Assembly: GCA_000711775.1 (NCBI GenBank) | Contig: ARYC01000647.1 | Location: 80,676 to 144,675, forward strand | DNA: 64,000 bases | Origin: Oxytricha trifallax | Taxonomy: Eukaryota; Ciliophora; Spirotrichea; Sporadotrichida; Oxytrichidae | Reading direction: 5' to 3' | In this document: positions 25,913 through 38,484 of the stretch, piece by piece | How positions within the stretch are numbered: the stretch's first letter is position 1 | Layout of the letters: every line of letters starts with the position of its first letter | The notes under the pieces: model-generated | What the model saw: only the letters and a program-made list of their open reading frames with translations | What the model was told of the DNA's origin: nothing | The model's database searches: none | Program-made: the position numbers and the translations under genes

Positions 25913-26192
25913 TTAAAATGGAAGCTCTGCTCATTTGATAAAGAAGTCCTCCAAAAGAAAAAGAAACCAAAGAGATTTAAAAGAAGTCAAAAACGAAGAG
26001 CAGGTAATTAGAGGAAGCAATCAAAAGTACTTAGAGGAGAACAAAAGAATGAGAGACGAGTTTATCGATATGATATTGTAAATTGATGACCTTGTAGGTT
26101 ACAAATCTTAAGTTTACTCACTTCTTGAGAGTGGAATGATTAATAATAAGGGTAGAATACTGTAAAACTAACAAAACTCCTTAATGGAGTGA
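25913..26192 (+). pseudogene. Coiled-coil-like segment, unrecognised
   Basis: The plus strand is open from about 25913 to a TGA at 26190-26192. The product is basic then strongly helical (KSSKRKRNQRDLKEVKNEEQ, then EENKRMRDEFIDMILQIDDL). Other frames just upstream (25760-25960) also look weakly coding. It may be a gene segment on the opposite strand from the helicase-like gene that follows. No family recognised. Confidence 0.3.
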
Positions 26193-26299
26193 AGACTGTT
26201 TAATATTAAACTATAGAGCTAAAAAAGTTAAATTAATTTAAATTTTTAAAATCTAAATCATAACTTTTTTATAATCTCATTTCCTGAGGTTCTTACAAT

Positions 26300-27318
26300 C
26301 ACTATTGAGATTCTAATTCAATCCTTCCTTGGGTCTTTTAGGGTTTATTATTAATTTCATTTGAAAAGCTTCAGTTCTTTTTCCTTTTATTCTAAAATAT
26401 CGTGATAAAATTGCTGGGGCTGATTTTCTTCAATTTTAGACTAGGCTTGCTTTCTTGATTTAATTTGACAAAATTATCATTTGATAAAGTAATAATTTAG
26501 AAGTCTTGACCGATATTACTATTGTTGTTCACGATGATTCCTTCAGACTCAACTTTTTCTTGACCTTAAAAACATTCTTTTACATTAAAAGAATCAACAT
26601 AACTCAGATCTTTTCCTTCAAGCTTCAATTTGACATCTTTATCAATTTCAAGTTGATCTTCAACAAATACTATTGAACTATTGTAGTTTTAAATTTTCAT
26701 AGTCTATTTGAGAGACTTTTCAATTGTTTCCTCTTCATTAAGAGGTAATTATTTCAATAAAAATGTATTTGGGCAGTTGTTGCTTTAGTCATTTGCCAGA
26801 GGAATTTTCATTATTATTATTAAATGCAAGCAAATTATAGAATGCGATCTCAGATTTTTCTAAAACTTAAGCTTTATAAGTAAAACTCAGATTAATTAGT
26901 TCATACACCAAGACTAGCAACCTAAAACCGTCTGCAGTATTGCTATTTTTATATTGATTTCATTTTCCAGACATTATTGGTGAAGTTTAATAGCCTCTTC
27001 AACTGTTTCATTAAATCCTTGATTATAAATAATTTACATAAGTCCCTTTACGGTGTAACCTTCACACTCTTCCGATTACTTGTTAAGTTGATCTTGTAGA
27101 AAACAAATCTGCGACAATTAAAAATAAACCTCCATTAAATTAAATCTCATGATTTGTTTTGAAATCAGTTCCTCTTCCTTGTTATTCATTAAGCAGAAGG
27201 ACTCCATATTATCTCTCCCCATTTTTGCTTGCAAATAATTAATTAAATTGTGCTTCGAGCTTAATTTTCTTTGAAAAAAATTATATCTAGGAGTACTTGC
27301 GAAAGTAATTCTCAATTT
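26300..27318 (-). pseudogene. SecA-like helicase gene, downstream part
   Basis: On the minus strand, coding resumes directly beyond the foldback element with RITFASTPRYNFFQRKLSSK and runs about 140 codons before the frame breaks. A second stretch (LPLNEEETIEKSLKQTMKIQ, ending near 26370) is coding-like. It reads in the same direction as the helicase-like gene at 30018-32380, so it is taken as that gene's 3' portion. Residues here do not show recognisable helicase motifs, and the joining of the two parts is inferred from position. Confidence 0.4.
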
Positions 27319-28595
27319 TTCCTACCGAAATACAACCCACACCCCATTCCTCATACCTCCCATACCCCCACCCTCTAAAATACCCATCTCATATCAAATT
27401 TTTTATCTACAGGGTCTAAATCGATCTCCATCATGACTTCTCGACATCATAGACCCTCTTTTATATATAAAATTACATTATAATTTCAAATTTTTTTATT
27501 TCCATGATAGTGGAATAATTCATATGAATTTTATGATTTGTCAAGTTTCACGATGTTTGTCAACCATATTAAACTATGCCTTATGCTATATAAATGAAAA
27601 ATCTTTTCCATATAATAATATTTTTATTAATTGAACTAAAATATTTATAGACTATGATATTAAATTTATCCCTTAAATCAACTTCATTAAATATAATTCG
27701 AAGAAATATTCGGATTAATTTTTTAAGTTTTTAATTTTCTTTATTATACATATCTATTTGTCCATTATCTTTGATAAATAAAGAAAATATTATTATTGAT
27801 ATAATAGAAAAGATCAGGAAATCTGAGAAATATAAATCTAATAAAAACTGGCATTTATTACATTTTGTAAATTAAATTTAATCTTAAAGTAAAAAACCTG
27901 AAACAATCACTTGTATTTTTCACAAAGATCAACAGTGACATATACTGAGTAATTTAATTGCTTAATTAGTTTTATTACTATTCTTTTATTTTCTAATTAA
28001 TTTGCTATTCTGCGAAGATGTAGATTTTAAGATAAATAACAGATCAATATATAAGCATTCTCAAATTGTAAAATGCTTAAGTTGATAAGAGTGAATTAAA
28101 CCATCCCAGTTATAACTCTATAAAACACAAAAAGTTAGAAAAATTTAGAATAAATATCTGCATTTTAACATTAGTGTTTTTATTCATAATTAGTAATAGA
28201 GTAAAGAGAAAACAATCACTTACTTTGGATTTATGTTTGCTTTAGTGTTGTTCTCTTCACTAGCTCGTGCATTGATTTTAAAAAATGTTTTCCCATTTTT
28301 GATTAAATTTAGTAAAATTAAAAATGATTCTGTTAATGCATTATTTTAAACAACTTTTAATTTTAAAAAAATTCATATACAATAAATGGAAAAGATTTTT
28401 CAATTTATATAGCATAAGGCATAGTTTATTATGGTTGACAAACATCGTGAAATTTGACAAATCATAAAATTCATATGAATTATTCCACTATCATGGAAAT
28501 AAAAAAATTTGAAATTATAATGAAATTTTATATATAAAATAGGGTCTATGATGTCGAGATGTCATGAAGGAGATCGATTTAAACCCTGTAGATAA

Positions 28596-29936
28596 AAAAA
28601 TTGGGGGGGGAAGTTTCCTGCCAAGAGAGAAGTTTCCTGTCAAGAAACTTTGTTTATGAAATTTATTTATAATTAAATAATAAAATATTATGACCCATAA
28701 ATAATTAAGAGGATATCAAATTCATGCTTAATTAAATTCCAGAAAATATAGTTGTACACGTTGTCTAACATTATATAGGTATGGAAAGAGTACGATAAAT
28801 TGAATCAGGATTTCAATAATAATTGGATACAATAATTGGCATAACGATGAGCACTGAGAGAACAATTTAATGGCTAAGAGACAGAAATTTACTTTTATCA
28901 CAAGAAATATGTTAAAGTTGCTGGAATCGTATGATAATATATAAAAATAAAACAAGAGTAGATGATGAAGAATTTAGATGTTGCCGATGTAACATTAAGG
29001 TAAGTATTAGGAAAGATTCAATATTTGGATTGTTTTCAAAAACTCCTATAATTGTACTAACAAGAATCATCTTCGTCTACTTCATCGAAGGTAACAATGC
29101 TACTCAAATCCACAATATACTCAGTTAAACAATTCAAGAAGAAAATATAATGTCAATTCGTTCAATAAGAGCAATACTTTATGAGTTAAGAAATAGAATA
29201 TCAGATTGGATGCAAAATGAATACTATTCAATATTACAACTAAATCTTGAAGTAGTTGAAATCGATGAATCCCTGTTTACTCATTGGACTCTTTCAAATT
29301 AAAGGAGAAGAAGAAGAGATAGATAAGTGTGGGCTATAGGATTATTTGGGAGAGATAGCAAGGAAATAGTAGTCTAGTGTGTTAATAACAGAAATGAAAA
29401 TACACTAAGAAATATAGTAAGGTAGTATGTTGCAAGGGGTACCACAATTATAACAGATGGTTGGAGAGGATATGAATTCCTTAGAAATAATGGCTACTAA
29501 CATGGAACTTACATTCATTAAGCAAGAGGAGGATATAGAGGAAGGGTGGGAAGATAAGTACCTGGAGTTCAAATTACAACTAATAGGATTGAAAATACTT
29601 GGAATCATCTTAAATACTTAAGAAACATATATAGCGGATCAATTCCCGCCTAACATGCTCAAGAATTTGTTGATGAACTAGTATTCAGAAGAAATGAAAG
29701 TATACTTGGATGGAGTTTGGAAGAAAAATTAATTGAGATATTGACTAATTGAACATTTAAATTAATTGTAGCTTAAATATATAGTAACCTTATTTATAAC
29801 AATGAAATTAGTCCGGAAGTTGGTTGATAGTTGTTATAAAAATTAATTAAAATAAAAAGTTTTTTTTGACAGGAAACTTCCCTAAAAATTTTTTTTTATC
29901 ATAAACCTTGGCAGGAAACTTCCCCCCCCAAAAATT
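28596..29936 (+). mobile_element. ISXO2/Merlin-like DNA transposon, apparently complete
   Basis: The element spans 28603-29929. Both ends begin with eight Gs (on opposite strands) followed by AAGTTTCCTGCCAAG, and a second copy of AAGTTTCCTGTCAA lies a short way inside each end. AAAAATT flanks both sides (28596-28602 and 29930-29936); counting one G as target gives an 8-bp duplication, in the range known for Merlin. It encodes one intact transposase and is inserted into the right arm of a foldback element. Intact gene, matching ends and duplication suggest a recent insertion. Confidence 0.85.
28781..29752 (+). CDS. ISXO2-like (Merlin superfamily) transposase
   Basis: A perfect 324-codon frame from ATG 28781 to TGA 29750-29752, with nine TAA/TAG codons in its conserved part read as Gln. 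An inner ATG at 28847 is an alternative start. The N-terminus has the zinc-ribbon of the family: CQSCWNRM near residue 42, then FRCCRCNIKVSIRKDSIF. The DDE catalytic domain follows with VVEIDESLF (first D), TTIITDGWRGYEFL (second D) and TTNRIENTWNHLK (E). Length and order fit eukaryotic ISXO2-like proteins. It should cut and paste the surrounding element by binding its G-rich ends. No frameshift or stop is present, so it may be active. It also gives the strongest proof of the genetic code. Confidence 0.92.
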
Positions 29937-30017
29937 GATATGATATTGGTATTTTAGGAATGGGGTGGGGGGTATGGGAGGTATGAGGAATGGGGTGGGG
30001 GGTTGTATTTCGGTAGG

Positions 30018-32380
30018 ATTACTCGATAATAAAAATATGACAAATGGGCAACAATAATTACAGGTGTTAGCTTAGAGTAAGTAGCAGAAATGTCAAAAAT
30101 TCTTTTGCAAAAATCTGTTTAGTTTGATGAAACTAATTCTGAGTCTAAGCTTACTTTCTAATCTCCGACTAAAGAACTTAGTTTGTGGAAAATTATCTCG
30201 CAGGATATAAATGCGATTTGCAGGTAATTTGCCTCTTTAAAGCTCAAAGTTAAGCCTGTGAAACTAACAAGTCGTTTAGCCTAATTAAAAAATCTTAAGA
30301 TTTTCTCCATTTATTAGATACTCCCATCAAATAGTATCCAGTCTTATTCATCAATTAATACAATTGACTGCTCCCATATATTTAAGAAGTCTTGATTTTC
30401 AAGTTAACTTTCAAAAAAATTTTGAATTAAATAATAAACTCCAACTTTCTTCTCATACTGATTGGCATTAATGTTGAGACTTAGGCTAGTCACATGTTAT
30501 TCGAATCTCATTTTATCTCTTCGAATCAAGTGATCGTTTTTTCCAATTATAAAGACTGGAGATTGGGAGGATTTAACATATAGAGATGCTTGAGTTGAGC
30601 TCAATAAAGTCTTACCAATCCCAACCCCTAAGTTAATGAAGTTAAATTTAGAGTCTTCCCAGAATAAGAAATTCAAAACCAACTACTATAAAGAAAGAAA
30701 GTCAAAACCTCTAATATGCTATAGCCTTAAAATCTAATTTGACATTCATAATGCTTTGTCTTGCATAATCTACAAGACCTCTTTGACAGCATTGCAGTAT
30801 TTATTGAGTCTCTTGAATTAGTTTAAAAGTCTTCGCTTGTCTTCCTCATTTAAGTCTACAGTTTTATTAGGAATTTGCAATAGTTAATTTAGTTTTGTAA
30901 AGTATGCTCTGAAACAATCTTAAAATATATATCTTCTTTGTCTCACGCCCTTCTCTTAATAGATACAAGCAAGATTCTTACCGAAATCAGAAATCTCATC
31001 TAATTTAATTACCAAAAGTGGATTTCTCAGTTTCAATTCTTGTAAAAGCTATTATAGATAGAGGGTAAAATCTTCTTGTCAATAAAATCCAATTTCTGAA
31101 AAAAAAATGTTCCCCCATTGTTATTATAAAATTGTCCAGTTTCTAATAAGAGGATGCACTTGAAAGAGCGAAGATTTAGATAAAATCTTCATCAACATTT
31201 ATAGGCACATGTCAAATCAGTCTCAGGCCTTAATCTTCTTTTAGTATTTAAATAAATGGCTTACTCATGCAAAGCAACGTGTTTGAAATCAATCTTACTG
31301 CTTAAGAATCAATCTTAAACTACTGAAATGTTCCTTTCATCAAAGGAATAATACCAATATTAGTCTTATCAAGCTTTGACAACTCATCTTGGCATTTTTG
31401 AAGACAGTCCGGCTCATTCATAAATATGTAAGTTGATAAGCCTAGGGCTTGTTTTGTATTTGGTCTCTATGCCAGTAGGATTAGGGCACTCTTAAACAAG
31501 GTCTCATCAATTTCAATAATTTCATATTTATAGTAGAGCAACGATGAATCAAAGAGCCTAGTTTTGATCTGAAGATTTACTTAGGCTTTTTGGTTAAGCT
31601 CGTAAATTTTTCTAAATATAAACTCACAAAAATTCTCTGAGAAAGTACTTTGAGATTCTGAAGAAACTATAACAAACTTTACCTTTTTCGGTTAAACAAC
31701 CTCCAATTGAGCTCTTGCCTTTCATTAGGCTTGAGTATCATATATTCTCTAATGTTGTTGTAAGTTAGCTCTGATTTAATCTTTGCTCCGTAATTTACTT
31801 GAGCGTTAAGAGAATCCCTATGATCATCGACAATTTGCTGCTCGCTTACATAATTCCTATCCTCGCTGCCACCCTTTGGCACCTCTTTGATCTGGCCAAC
31901 AAGTTCTTTTATTGGTTTAATTTATGCATTCTTTACTGATTTAGCGTTACTTTAAGTGGTTTTGTTTAATATAAATTTGCTTATAAACTTTGCCAGTTCT
32001 TTCGAACCAATATGGAGCTTGAACTCCTCCAGTTCTATAATTTTACTGTCATAGCTGTGAACTGGCAGTATAAGCTTCGCTTTGTCAATTAATTCTGGGT
32101 ATTCAACTCCTTCATACTTAGGTTTTCTCCTCTTTTGCTTTTGCTTATTGCCATGTAAGCTTCATTGCTTTGGTGTACTTATTTCTAAGATGATATAGAA
32201 CTTTATAGTTCTACTTTATTAGGAGAATCATGATCATCTATGGTTTAAGAGTAATCTTTCATGATATTCTCTGGACAAACTTCTTCATTTTGAGAATTAT
32301 TGGATTTTACAAGTTAGGCGGGTTGTAAAAGCCTCATCATTTGGGCGGCTGATTTAAGTGATTAAATATTTAAAACTAAC
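30018..32380 (-). pseudogene. SecA-like DEAD helicase gene, broken
   Basis: Minus-strand coding runs from about 32380 to the foldback element at 30017 in several frames. The centre resembles the SecA/DEAD ATPase fold: FDFLSLQQLVLNFLF then GVGIGKTLLSS (Walker A, about 30620), SIVLIDEQDWILFDG (Walker B with DEQD, about 30350) and RLVSFTGLTLSFKEAN (motif III-like). Upstream pieces include KGGSEDRNYVSEQQIVDDHR (31880-31680) and KYEIIEIDETLFKSALI (about 31520). Large SecA-like proteins are known in ciliates, but this match is by motif only. Frame changes near 31690 and elsewhere, plus a 2.7-kb insertion, make it non-functional unless the breaks are eliminated during development. Confidence 0.5.
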
Positions 32381-34312
32381 AGTCTTAATTAAAAAAGGCG
32401 CTTTAATTATAATTCTTAATAACTTATTGCTATTCTTAATTCAAATATAGCCATATTAGGAGTCCTTTCTCTCAAAATATATATTTAGGAATTCTTTTGA
32501 GGTGTGAGCTATTCATATCTGAGATTAAGGTACTCCTTGAGATAAAATTCAAAATTTCATGAGTTGCCTAAGAAAGCTGAGCTATATCTCAACAAGAAAT
32601 AAAAACCATAATCTATTGAGAATTGCTGGGGCACTTTTTAATTAAAATAACAAGGGCCTTAAATAGTTATTGATCTTATATAGCGATTATATTAATACTA
32701 GGATGCAACTCCATTCTTTAAAAAGTTACTCTTTGGCTTACAATAAAATAACATTTTTATAAATGGCAAAGTGAGCAATAATTGCTCTTCGGGCTAATTA
32801 AGAACTAGTAAGACAACTTAATGATAATAAAATAATTAATCCTAGTTTAATAGAATTAAAGTTAACAATTATCAGGCAGACTGTCCAGATCTAAAGCATC
32901 ATACAATTACGATAAAAGATCTGAATAAAAATTTTAGATTGAATGATCTGAAGTGATGAATTGAAGGAAAAGTACTGATATATATTAAGATAGGAATAAT
33001 GCTTTGGGACTTATAGTCTTAATTTTTATTAGATGACTTATATGTTCATTTATTTAATTTAAATTCTCTATTAATTTGACTCATGGGGTTTTATTTAATT
33101 TAAAATAATTTAAAAGAATTAATTTTGAATAATAATGCTGATTAAACGTAGGGCAATATTGGTAAAATATTTTTATTTTAGTTCTAGTTTGAAATTCTTG
33201 AATATGAACAATATTATTCGTTTATGTAATAGTTATTCGTTTTTTAATTAATTATTTATATTGTTTTAAAAGATTTAATTTTATGTAAAAATATGAACTA
33301 ACTACTGTGATTTCTCGATAGATATACTTTAAATTGTAATTTATATTAATTAAATGACTTAAATATTAATTTCTTGTAATCACGAATTATTCATCAAATA
33401 AATTATAGAACCAAATTATTTCAAAATCAATTAACATTTTTAATTTATCTATTCTTTAAAATATTAATTCTAAGTAATTAATTGTTATTTGATTTAAAAT
33501 GATAATTTATTAAGAAAAAGTTATTATGATAATAATGTGAAAGTAAAGAAAATATATATTTTCATTAATTCATCAATTAATTATTATTAAAAATATATAA
33601 ATTACTAAAAATTTGATTTAAATAAGAAATGAAAATTATGAAATGCAAAATCAAATATTAAAAAGGATAATTATTGATATTTAATAATTTTATAGTAAAC
33701 TAAAATACTAGTAATTTGGATAAAAAACAATTTTAATTTCGCCTTATTAACATCAACCGTTATAGTTCCAACAATTTTATATCTAGTCCTATTTAATTAA
33801 TTTCAATATTGTTTCCTATTGAAATCAGTAATTCCTCAAACTCCAGTCAAGTCTAATTTAAAAAAATATATAAATAAAACTGATAATTAGCGGGGTGGCA
33901 CATTATAGAAGTTTGATATCGAATAATCTTCTCAAGGTAATATATGTGAGGGAATTATTTTAAGCAATTACTCATTTTCAAGAGAGCTGAGACACCATTA
34001 AAAGTGCTACTATCGCATAGATGACATAATAAGCTTTTGTAAAAATGCCCAAACCAAAATATCACCTCAATCTGATTATAACTACACCCTCTTAGATATT
34101 AAAAGATTAATTCAAACTTATTTATGGTAGTTCTTGCTAGTTTATGACACGTGACTAATGCTATTGAAGCCCATATTTATTTTAAAGCTGCGTGCATAAA
34201 TGCAATGAAAGAAATTACAAAATATATACAAAGCTTTGAATCCACTGGTTCACACAAAGCATAGATCATTTTTCGAATTGATAGAGGAACTATTATAGAC
34301 AGTAGTGCTTGA
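32381..34312. other. AT-rich stretch, no clear gene
   Basis: Mostly very AT-rich. Around 34110-34310 the plus strand has a short coding-like piece (HVTNAIEAHIYFKAACINAM) ending at the TGA at 34310, perhaps part of the fragment that follows. Nothing else is supported. Confidence 0.45.
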
Positions 34313-34741
34313 AAAAACCATTCGTTGTTTTACTTAGGAATCTTCTGGTAATGGTTGAGAGACTTAAGAATTCATTCAAGCCAAATTAGAAAATACCCTA
34401 TTATTAGCAAAATAACTATCAAGTTAATAGGAGTAGTCATCATACAAATAGCATCTAGTGAAATAACATACAGCCACCTGGAAAACTTCTATGAATAAGA
34501 TGGAAATCCAATTTATGTTCAGGAATATTGCCACTAAATTTTTCAAAAGAAGCAGTTTTATAAAAGGTTATTTATCTAGGCTCATGGGATAAGATAATTG
34601 TCTGAGTTGGACATTACCTATGTCAATTCAAAGAAATTTGAATAATGGATTGAAAACTTTACAGAACAAAGATTTTTTAGAAATTTTGTTTGTAATATGC
34701 AAATTTTTAATAACATTTAAATAAAGCCAAATTAATCTTGA
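34313..34741 (+). pseudogene. Unrecognised 142-residue gene fragment
   Basis: The plus strand is open between the TGA at 34310 and the TGA at 34739-34741. The sequence looks coding (for example EQDGNPIYVQEYCHQIFQKK and TYVNSKKFEQWIENFTEQRF), but no ATG lies near its start. It is therefore likely an internal or 3' segment of a gene whose earlier part is the piece ending at 34310. No domain recognised. Confidence 0.35.
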
Positions 34742-35534
34742 TATAATTAAATGCTAAATTATTAAAACTATTGTAATTGAAGATAAGTGATAGCATATTG
34801 CATGATGAATGTCGAGTAATTTTAAAAAATAGCACATAAAGATAAGAAAGGTAATAAAAGAGTAGTTTAGAACAGTGATCATCAATCAAGACACTCAGCC
34901 CTATGTTTCTGATCCTAATAATTAAGTGGAGTTCTCTCTGCAATATTCAACAATATCTCAGATGAACTCCTCCCCTAGTCTTAGTTCTGGAATACCTTTG
35001 CTCCTCCTACAGACTAAGAAATATAAGTAATGTTCAGAAAGAGTATCACTACAGTGAGTTACATAAACTCAGAAACAAGAACTGCTAGAATTTATTGTGA
35101 AAATAGGTTTAACTTTATAATCAGCTGCTGATTAGAGAGATTTTAAGTTTACAGATAATTTCATTAAATATAAATTAAATATCAGAATGGGTATTTTAAA
35201 GATAAAAGTATTATATATATAAATTAATAATTTTCATCATTATATTAATTTCAACTTTTTATTATAAACTCTTATAAGATTAAAGTAATTAATTTCTTCA
35301 ATATTTATATTAATGATAAGTATTTATTTTACAATTCATATAAAATTTCTTTTTTTATATTTTTAAAATAATGCAAGTCAAAAAGGAATCTAGTAATAAC
35401 TTACTTCCTTTAATAAGGGCATATATAAACAGATTTTCGGCTAGGCAAAGGATAACAAAAGCAATTAAACATTTATTAATTAGGAATTAATTATTAAGAA
35501 AGTAATTAGAAAAAGGACAAAAATTATTTCAAGA
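34742..35534. other. Spacer without a supported gene
   Basis: Less AT-rich near 34950-35150, where short frames occur on the plus strand, then AT-rich. No feature is supported. Confidence 0.4.
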
Positions 35535-36471
35535 TTTATATTGTCCAGATTGTTTGTTTTTTTGTTTGTTAGTAACTTGAGGTAAATTAAAATGTAAGAA
35601 ATACAACAACTTCGTATGTATATAAATGTGTTTACTGAGAACTATTCTAAGTGGAAGGTGCAAGTTGATGCGATTCTCTGCGATTCTCCGCTCATTCATT
35701 TCTGAATCTTTTGTCTCAGTTCTTCTTATTTGTCTATAGGACCTTCTTCTTTTCTTGTATATTTGTTTGCATCTTTGTTGCTTCTCTTGGTTTGGTTTTG
35801 TCGATCTCTAGTTGATTGGCTGCTTCTTTCTTCTCCTCCTCATTCATTGGTGGATGACTTGATTTGTCGCTAAATAGCACATTCTCCAACTCTGACATGA
35901 TCTCATTCAGTTCAATGATGTTGCCCTCGAACTTCTCAAATTATCATTCTAATAGTTCTGACTGCCACTCATTTCTTAAAATCATTTCTTCCCATCTTTC
36001 TTCTTAATAGCTTTGTCTAACATTCTCTGATCCCATCTCCAAGTTTACTTGGCTCCAGATAAGCAGCTCTTCTGTTCCATATTCCTCTCAGCTTCCTACT
36101 CTTAAATAGTGAGTCCTGATTTTCCAATCTCCATCTAGTTATACCCAACTTCCAGGTTGAACATCAAATAGTACCTTTGCATGTTTAACCAGTCCTTGGA
36201 GAATATCTGGAATATTGGTTCTCCAGTGATTTCTAATGCCACGTGGTATGTGATCAGCAGGGCCATTAACCCACAATCTTGAGGGTAAGTTACCTAGTTT
36301 ACATCCTGCTTGTTCACTAGGCTCTCCACTTTGTACGATGGTCCCATAATCCCTTCCATCAGTTCGTTTATCTGATTCACAAATTTCTGGATCAACACCA
36401 AACTGCCTATCTACCTTCTCGATCTTAAATCTCCAGCTTCTTAGATCTAATCTTTTATATTGTCCAGATTG
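35535..36471 (-). mobile_element. 5'-truncated LINE copy 1 with 18-bp target duplication
   Basis: TTTATATTGTCCAGATTG is repeated exactly at 35535-35552 and 36454-36471. Between them the minus strand carries the 3' end of the LINE family: the D-C-G domain (YPQDCGLMALLITYHVALEI, then FQIFSKDWLNMQRYYLMFNL), a charged tail ending near 35750, and a 3' untranslated end with ACGAAGTTGT and ACCTCAAGTTACT. It finishes in a CAAA/CAAAAAAA-type simple tail next to the left repeat. Truncated 5' end, simple 3' tail and long duplication are classic for LINE insertion. One frameshift separates the D-C-G domain from the tail. Confidence 0.8.
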
Positions 36472-37881
36472 CAAATTATATTAAATATTTTGTTGTTGTT
36501 TACTATTTTTAAAAATCTATATTTAATTAATACTTTAAATGAAATGTGTTAAATTTGATAAGAAAAAAGAAAAGAAAGGCATGCATTATTTTTAGTATTT
36601 TAGAATCTGATTAATGATATCAATTATTATAATTATAGCAAATTAATTGCTATAAAATTTATTACAAATAGATTTAGAACAAAAAACACTTTAAAATGAT
36701 GAGTTCTTACATGATCTTAATAAAAATAAAAACCCAACAATATATATTGAAAAGATTATAAGAAATTGCAAGAGATTAACACAATAAGTATATTATTAGT
36801 ATTGTAACTTAATTTAAATAAAAATGGAAATATTAATAATAATTAAAAAGTTTAATGGAATATTGGGTGTCAACCATTATTTGTTTTGTTTTTTATAATC
36901 TCTAAAAATGTAAAATATGAAAGTTAAATTTTGGACTTTTATATATTATGCAGCAGAACAGTCGAAATATGAAGAAGCAACTCTTTCATCTTAATTACTT
37001 TTTAACTGCCAAATTTTGTGTAGATCTACTCAATTATTGGTATTATTAAACAAGACAAGACAGTCATAGCTTCTTTAGTTTATCTTATCTCTGATAATTA
37101 TGTATTTATCCGATATAAAATTGAAAAATTTAATTGATATGAGATCTATCTGTAATGCCAGGAAATAACACAATTAATAATTTAATTATAACTTAAAGCC
37201 AATTACTATAAATTTAATGAAACTGTGTTAATATCATACAAATATAATACTTTGTTCAAAATCATCCTCAGTATTACTCTTTAAGAAGATATGATAATAA
37301 TCGAATGAATAAGAAAGCTAATTATGGTCCAAAATTAAACAAGATTTTAACATTTTATTAGATTACTTACATTTAATATATGCAGCTTTTGCAAGATAAT
37401 ATTTCGATAAACATTATTATTTATATTTGTACATATTCTTTTTTTTCTTTTTTAAATGTCAAAATTAATGATTAATTTGTATGTGCTGAGAGGAATAATT
37501 TTGAAAGATACTCAACTTAAGCTTTTTATTATGAATTTGAGGTTATATATTCTGAAGATACAGGCAAAGAAATCTTTTCAGTGATTGTATGAGCGCAACG
37601 CTAAAGAGAATTGAATTAGAGAAATTATTGAATATAAAATTAAATCGAATACACTTATATTATCATAGTTAATATAAATATATGATGATCAATTATCAAT
37701 GTTGTTTTTTTAATATTAAAGAAGTTAACTTCAAAGGAAATGATTTAAATTAAAGCTGATCTAATTACTGTAAACTGTATTTTAATTTAGATTTATGATA
37801 AGTAAAATGAAAACTAGATGATTAATATAATTTAATAAACAGTAGGAAGAATAGTTATTAAAATCATCAAGAATGGAAATC
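36472..37881. other. AT-rich stretch without recognisable genes
   Basis: AT-rich DNA between LINE copy 1 and a small minus-strand frame. No frame, RNA or element end is supported. Confidence 0.5.
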
Positions 37882-38109
37882 TCATAAAAACAGTTTCATC
37901 ATTCCATTTATCTTCATAACATTTCCATCAGTGTAAATAAGTCTACTTTTTTCCTGCATTAGAGCGCTTATCCAAATCATCGGTGAGCTACCTACTCTAC
38001 TCTTACCAGACGGGCTCTGTAAGAAAAAATAATTTTCAGATATATATTTTGTAACATTTGTTGTGAGTGAACAGTCTCCATCAACATCACCATCAAAAGG
38101 TTTGTACAT
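37882..38109 (-). CDS. Small 75-residue frame, unrecognised
   Basis: The minus strand from ATG 38109 to TGA 37882-37884 gives 75 residues with no Gln-reassigned codon (MYKPFDGDVDGDCS..., then QSPSGKSRVGSSPMIWIS). Composition is ordinary and clearly unlike the AT-rich DNA on either side, which argues for a real coding segment. I do not recognise it; it may be one segment of a larger gene. Confidence 0.35.
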   Translation of the reverse strand: MYKPFDGDVDGDCSLTTNVTKYISENYFFLQSPSGKSRVGSSPMIWISALMQEKSRLIYTDGNVMKINGMMKLFL

Positions 38110-38484
38110 CGTAATTATAAATTTATATTTACCAATTTTCGATTATTTATCATTATTTCTTAATATCATTATTCCAGAATCGAGTGTACTTTATTAGTAA
38201 TAAGGAGCTAACGCTTTACAATTAGTATATAATAAATTTATTTTAAAATTCTTAATTATAACTTATTCAATTTTTTATCATATTAGTAATAAGTTATGCA
38301 TATCAATCATTTAATGGCAAAATAAATTAAATTTATTATAATAGAGTTAAAAGTTTTATTATACAAAGTGCTCATTAAATAAATTACATAATTTATTTGT
38401 ACTAATATTACTGACAATCATAAATAATAATTTTCTCTTAGTTTAATTATTTTCCTTGTTTTAATCATATAAATCCAAATATGA

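Larger units (their letters stand above)
27321..30017. mobile_element. Foldback element with ~290-bp inverted ends, itself interrupted
   Basis: CCTACCGAAATACAACC at 27321 is matched by its inverted copy ending at 30017. After setting aside the inner transposon (28603-29929 plus its duplication), the arms pair for about 290 bp: 27321-27612 with 28385-28602 joined to 29937-30017. The uninterrupted element would be about 1.36 kb. The interior (27613-28384) has no supported gene. It lies inside a minus-strand helicase-like gene, which it splits. A flanking duplication was not identified. Confidence 0.8.

Noticed and set aside
27300..30040. Clean target duplication for the outer foldback element
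   Set aside because: The bases outside CCTACCG on the two sides do not match over any useful length, so none is claimed.
35535..36471. LTR retrotransposon with 18-bp ends
   Set aside because: The repeats are far too short for LTRs and the 5' truncation and simple tail indicate a LINE insertion.
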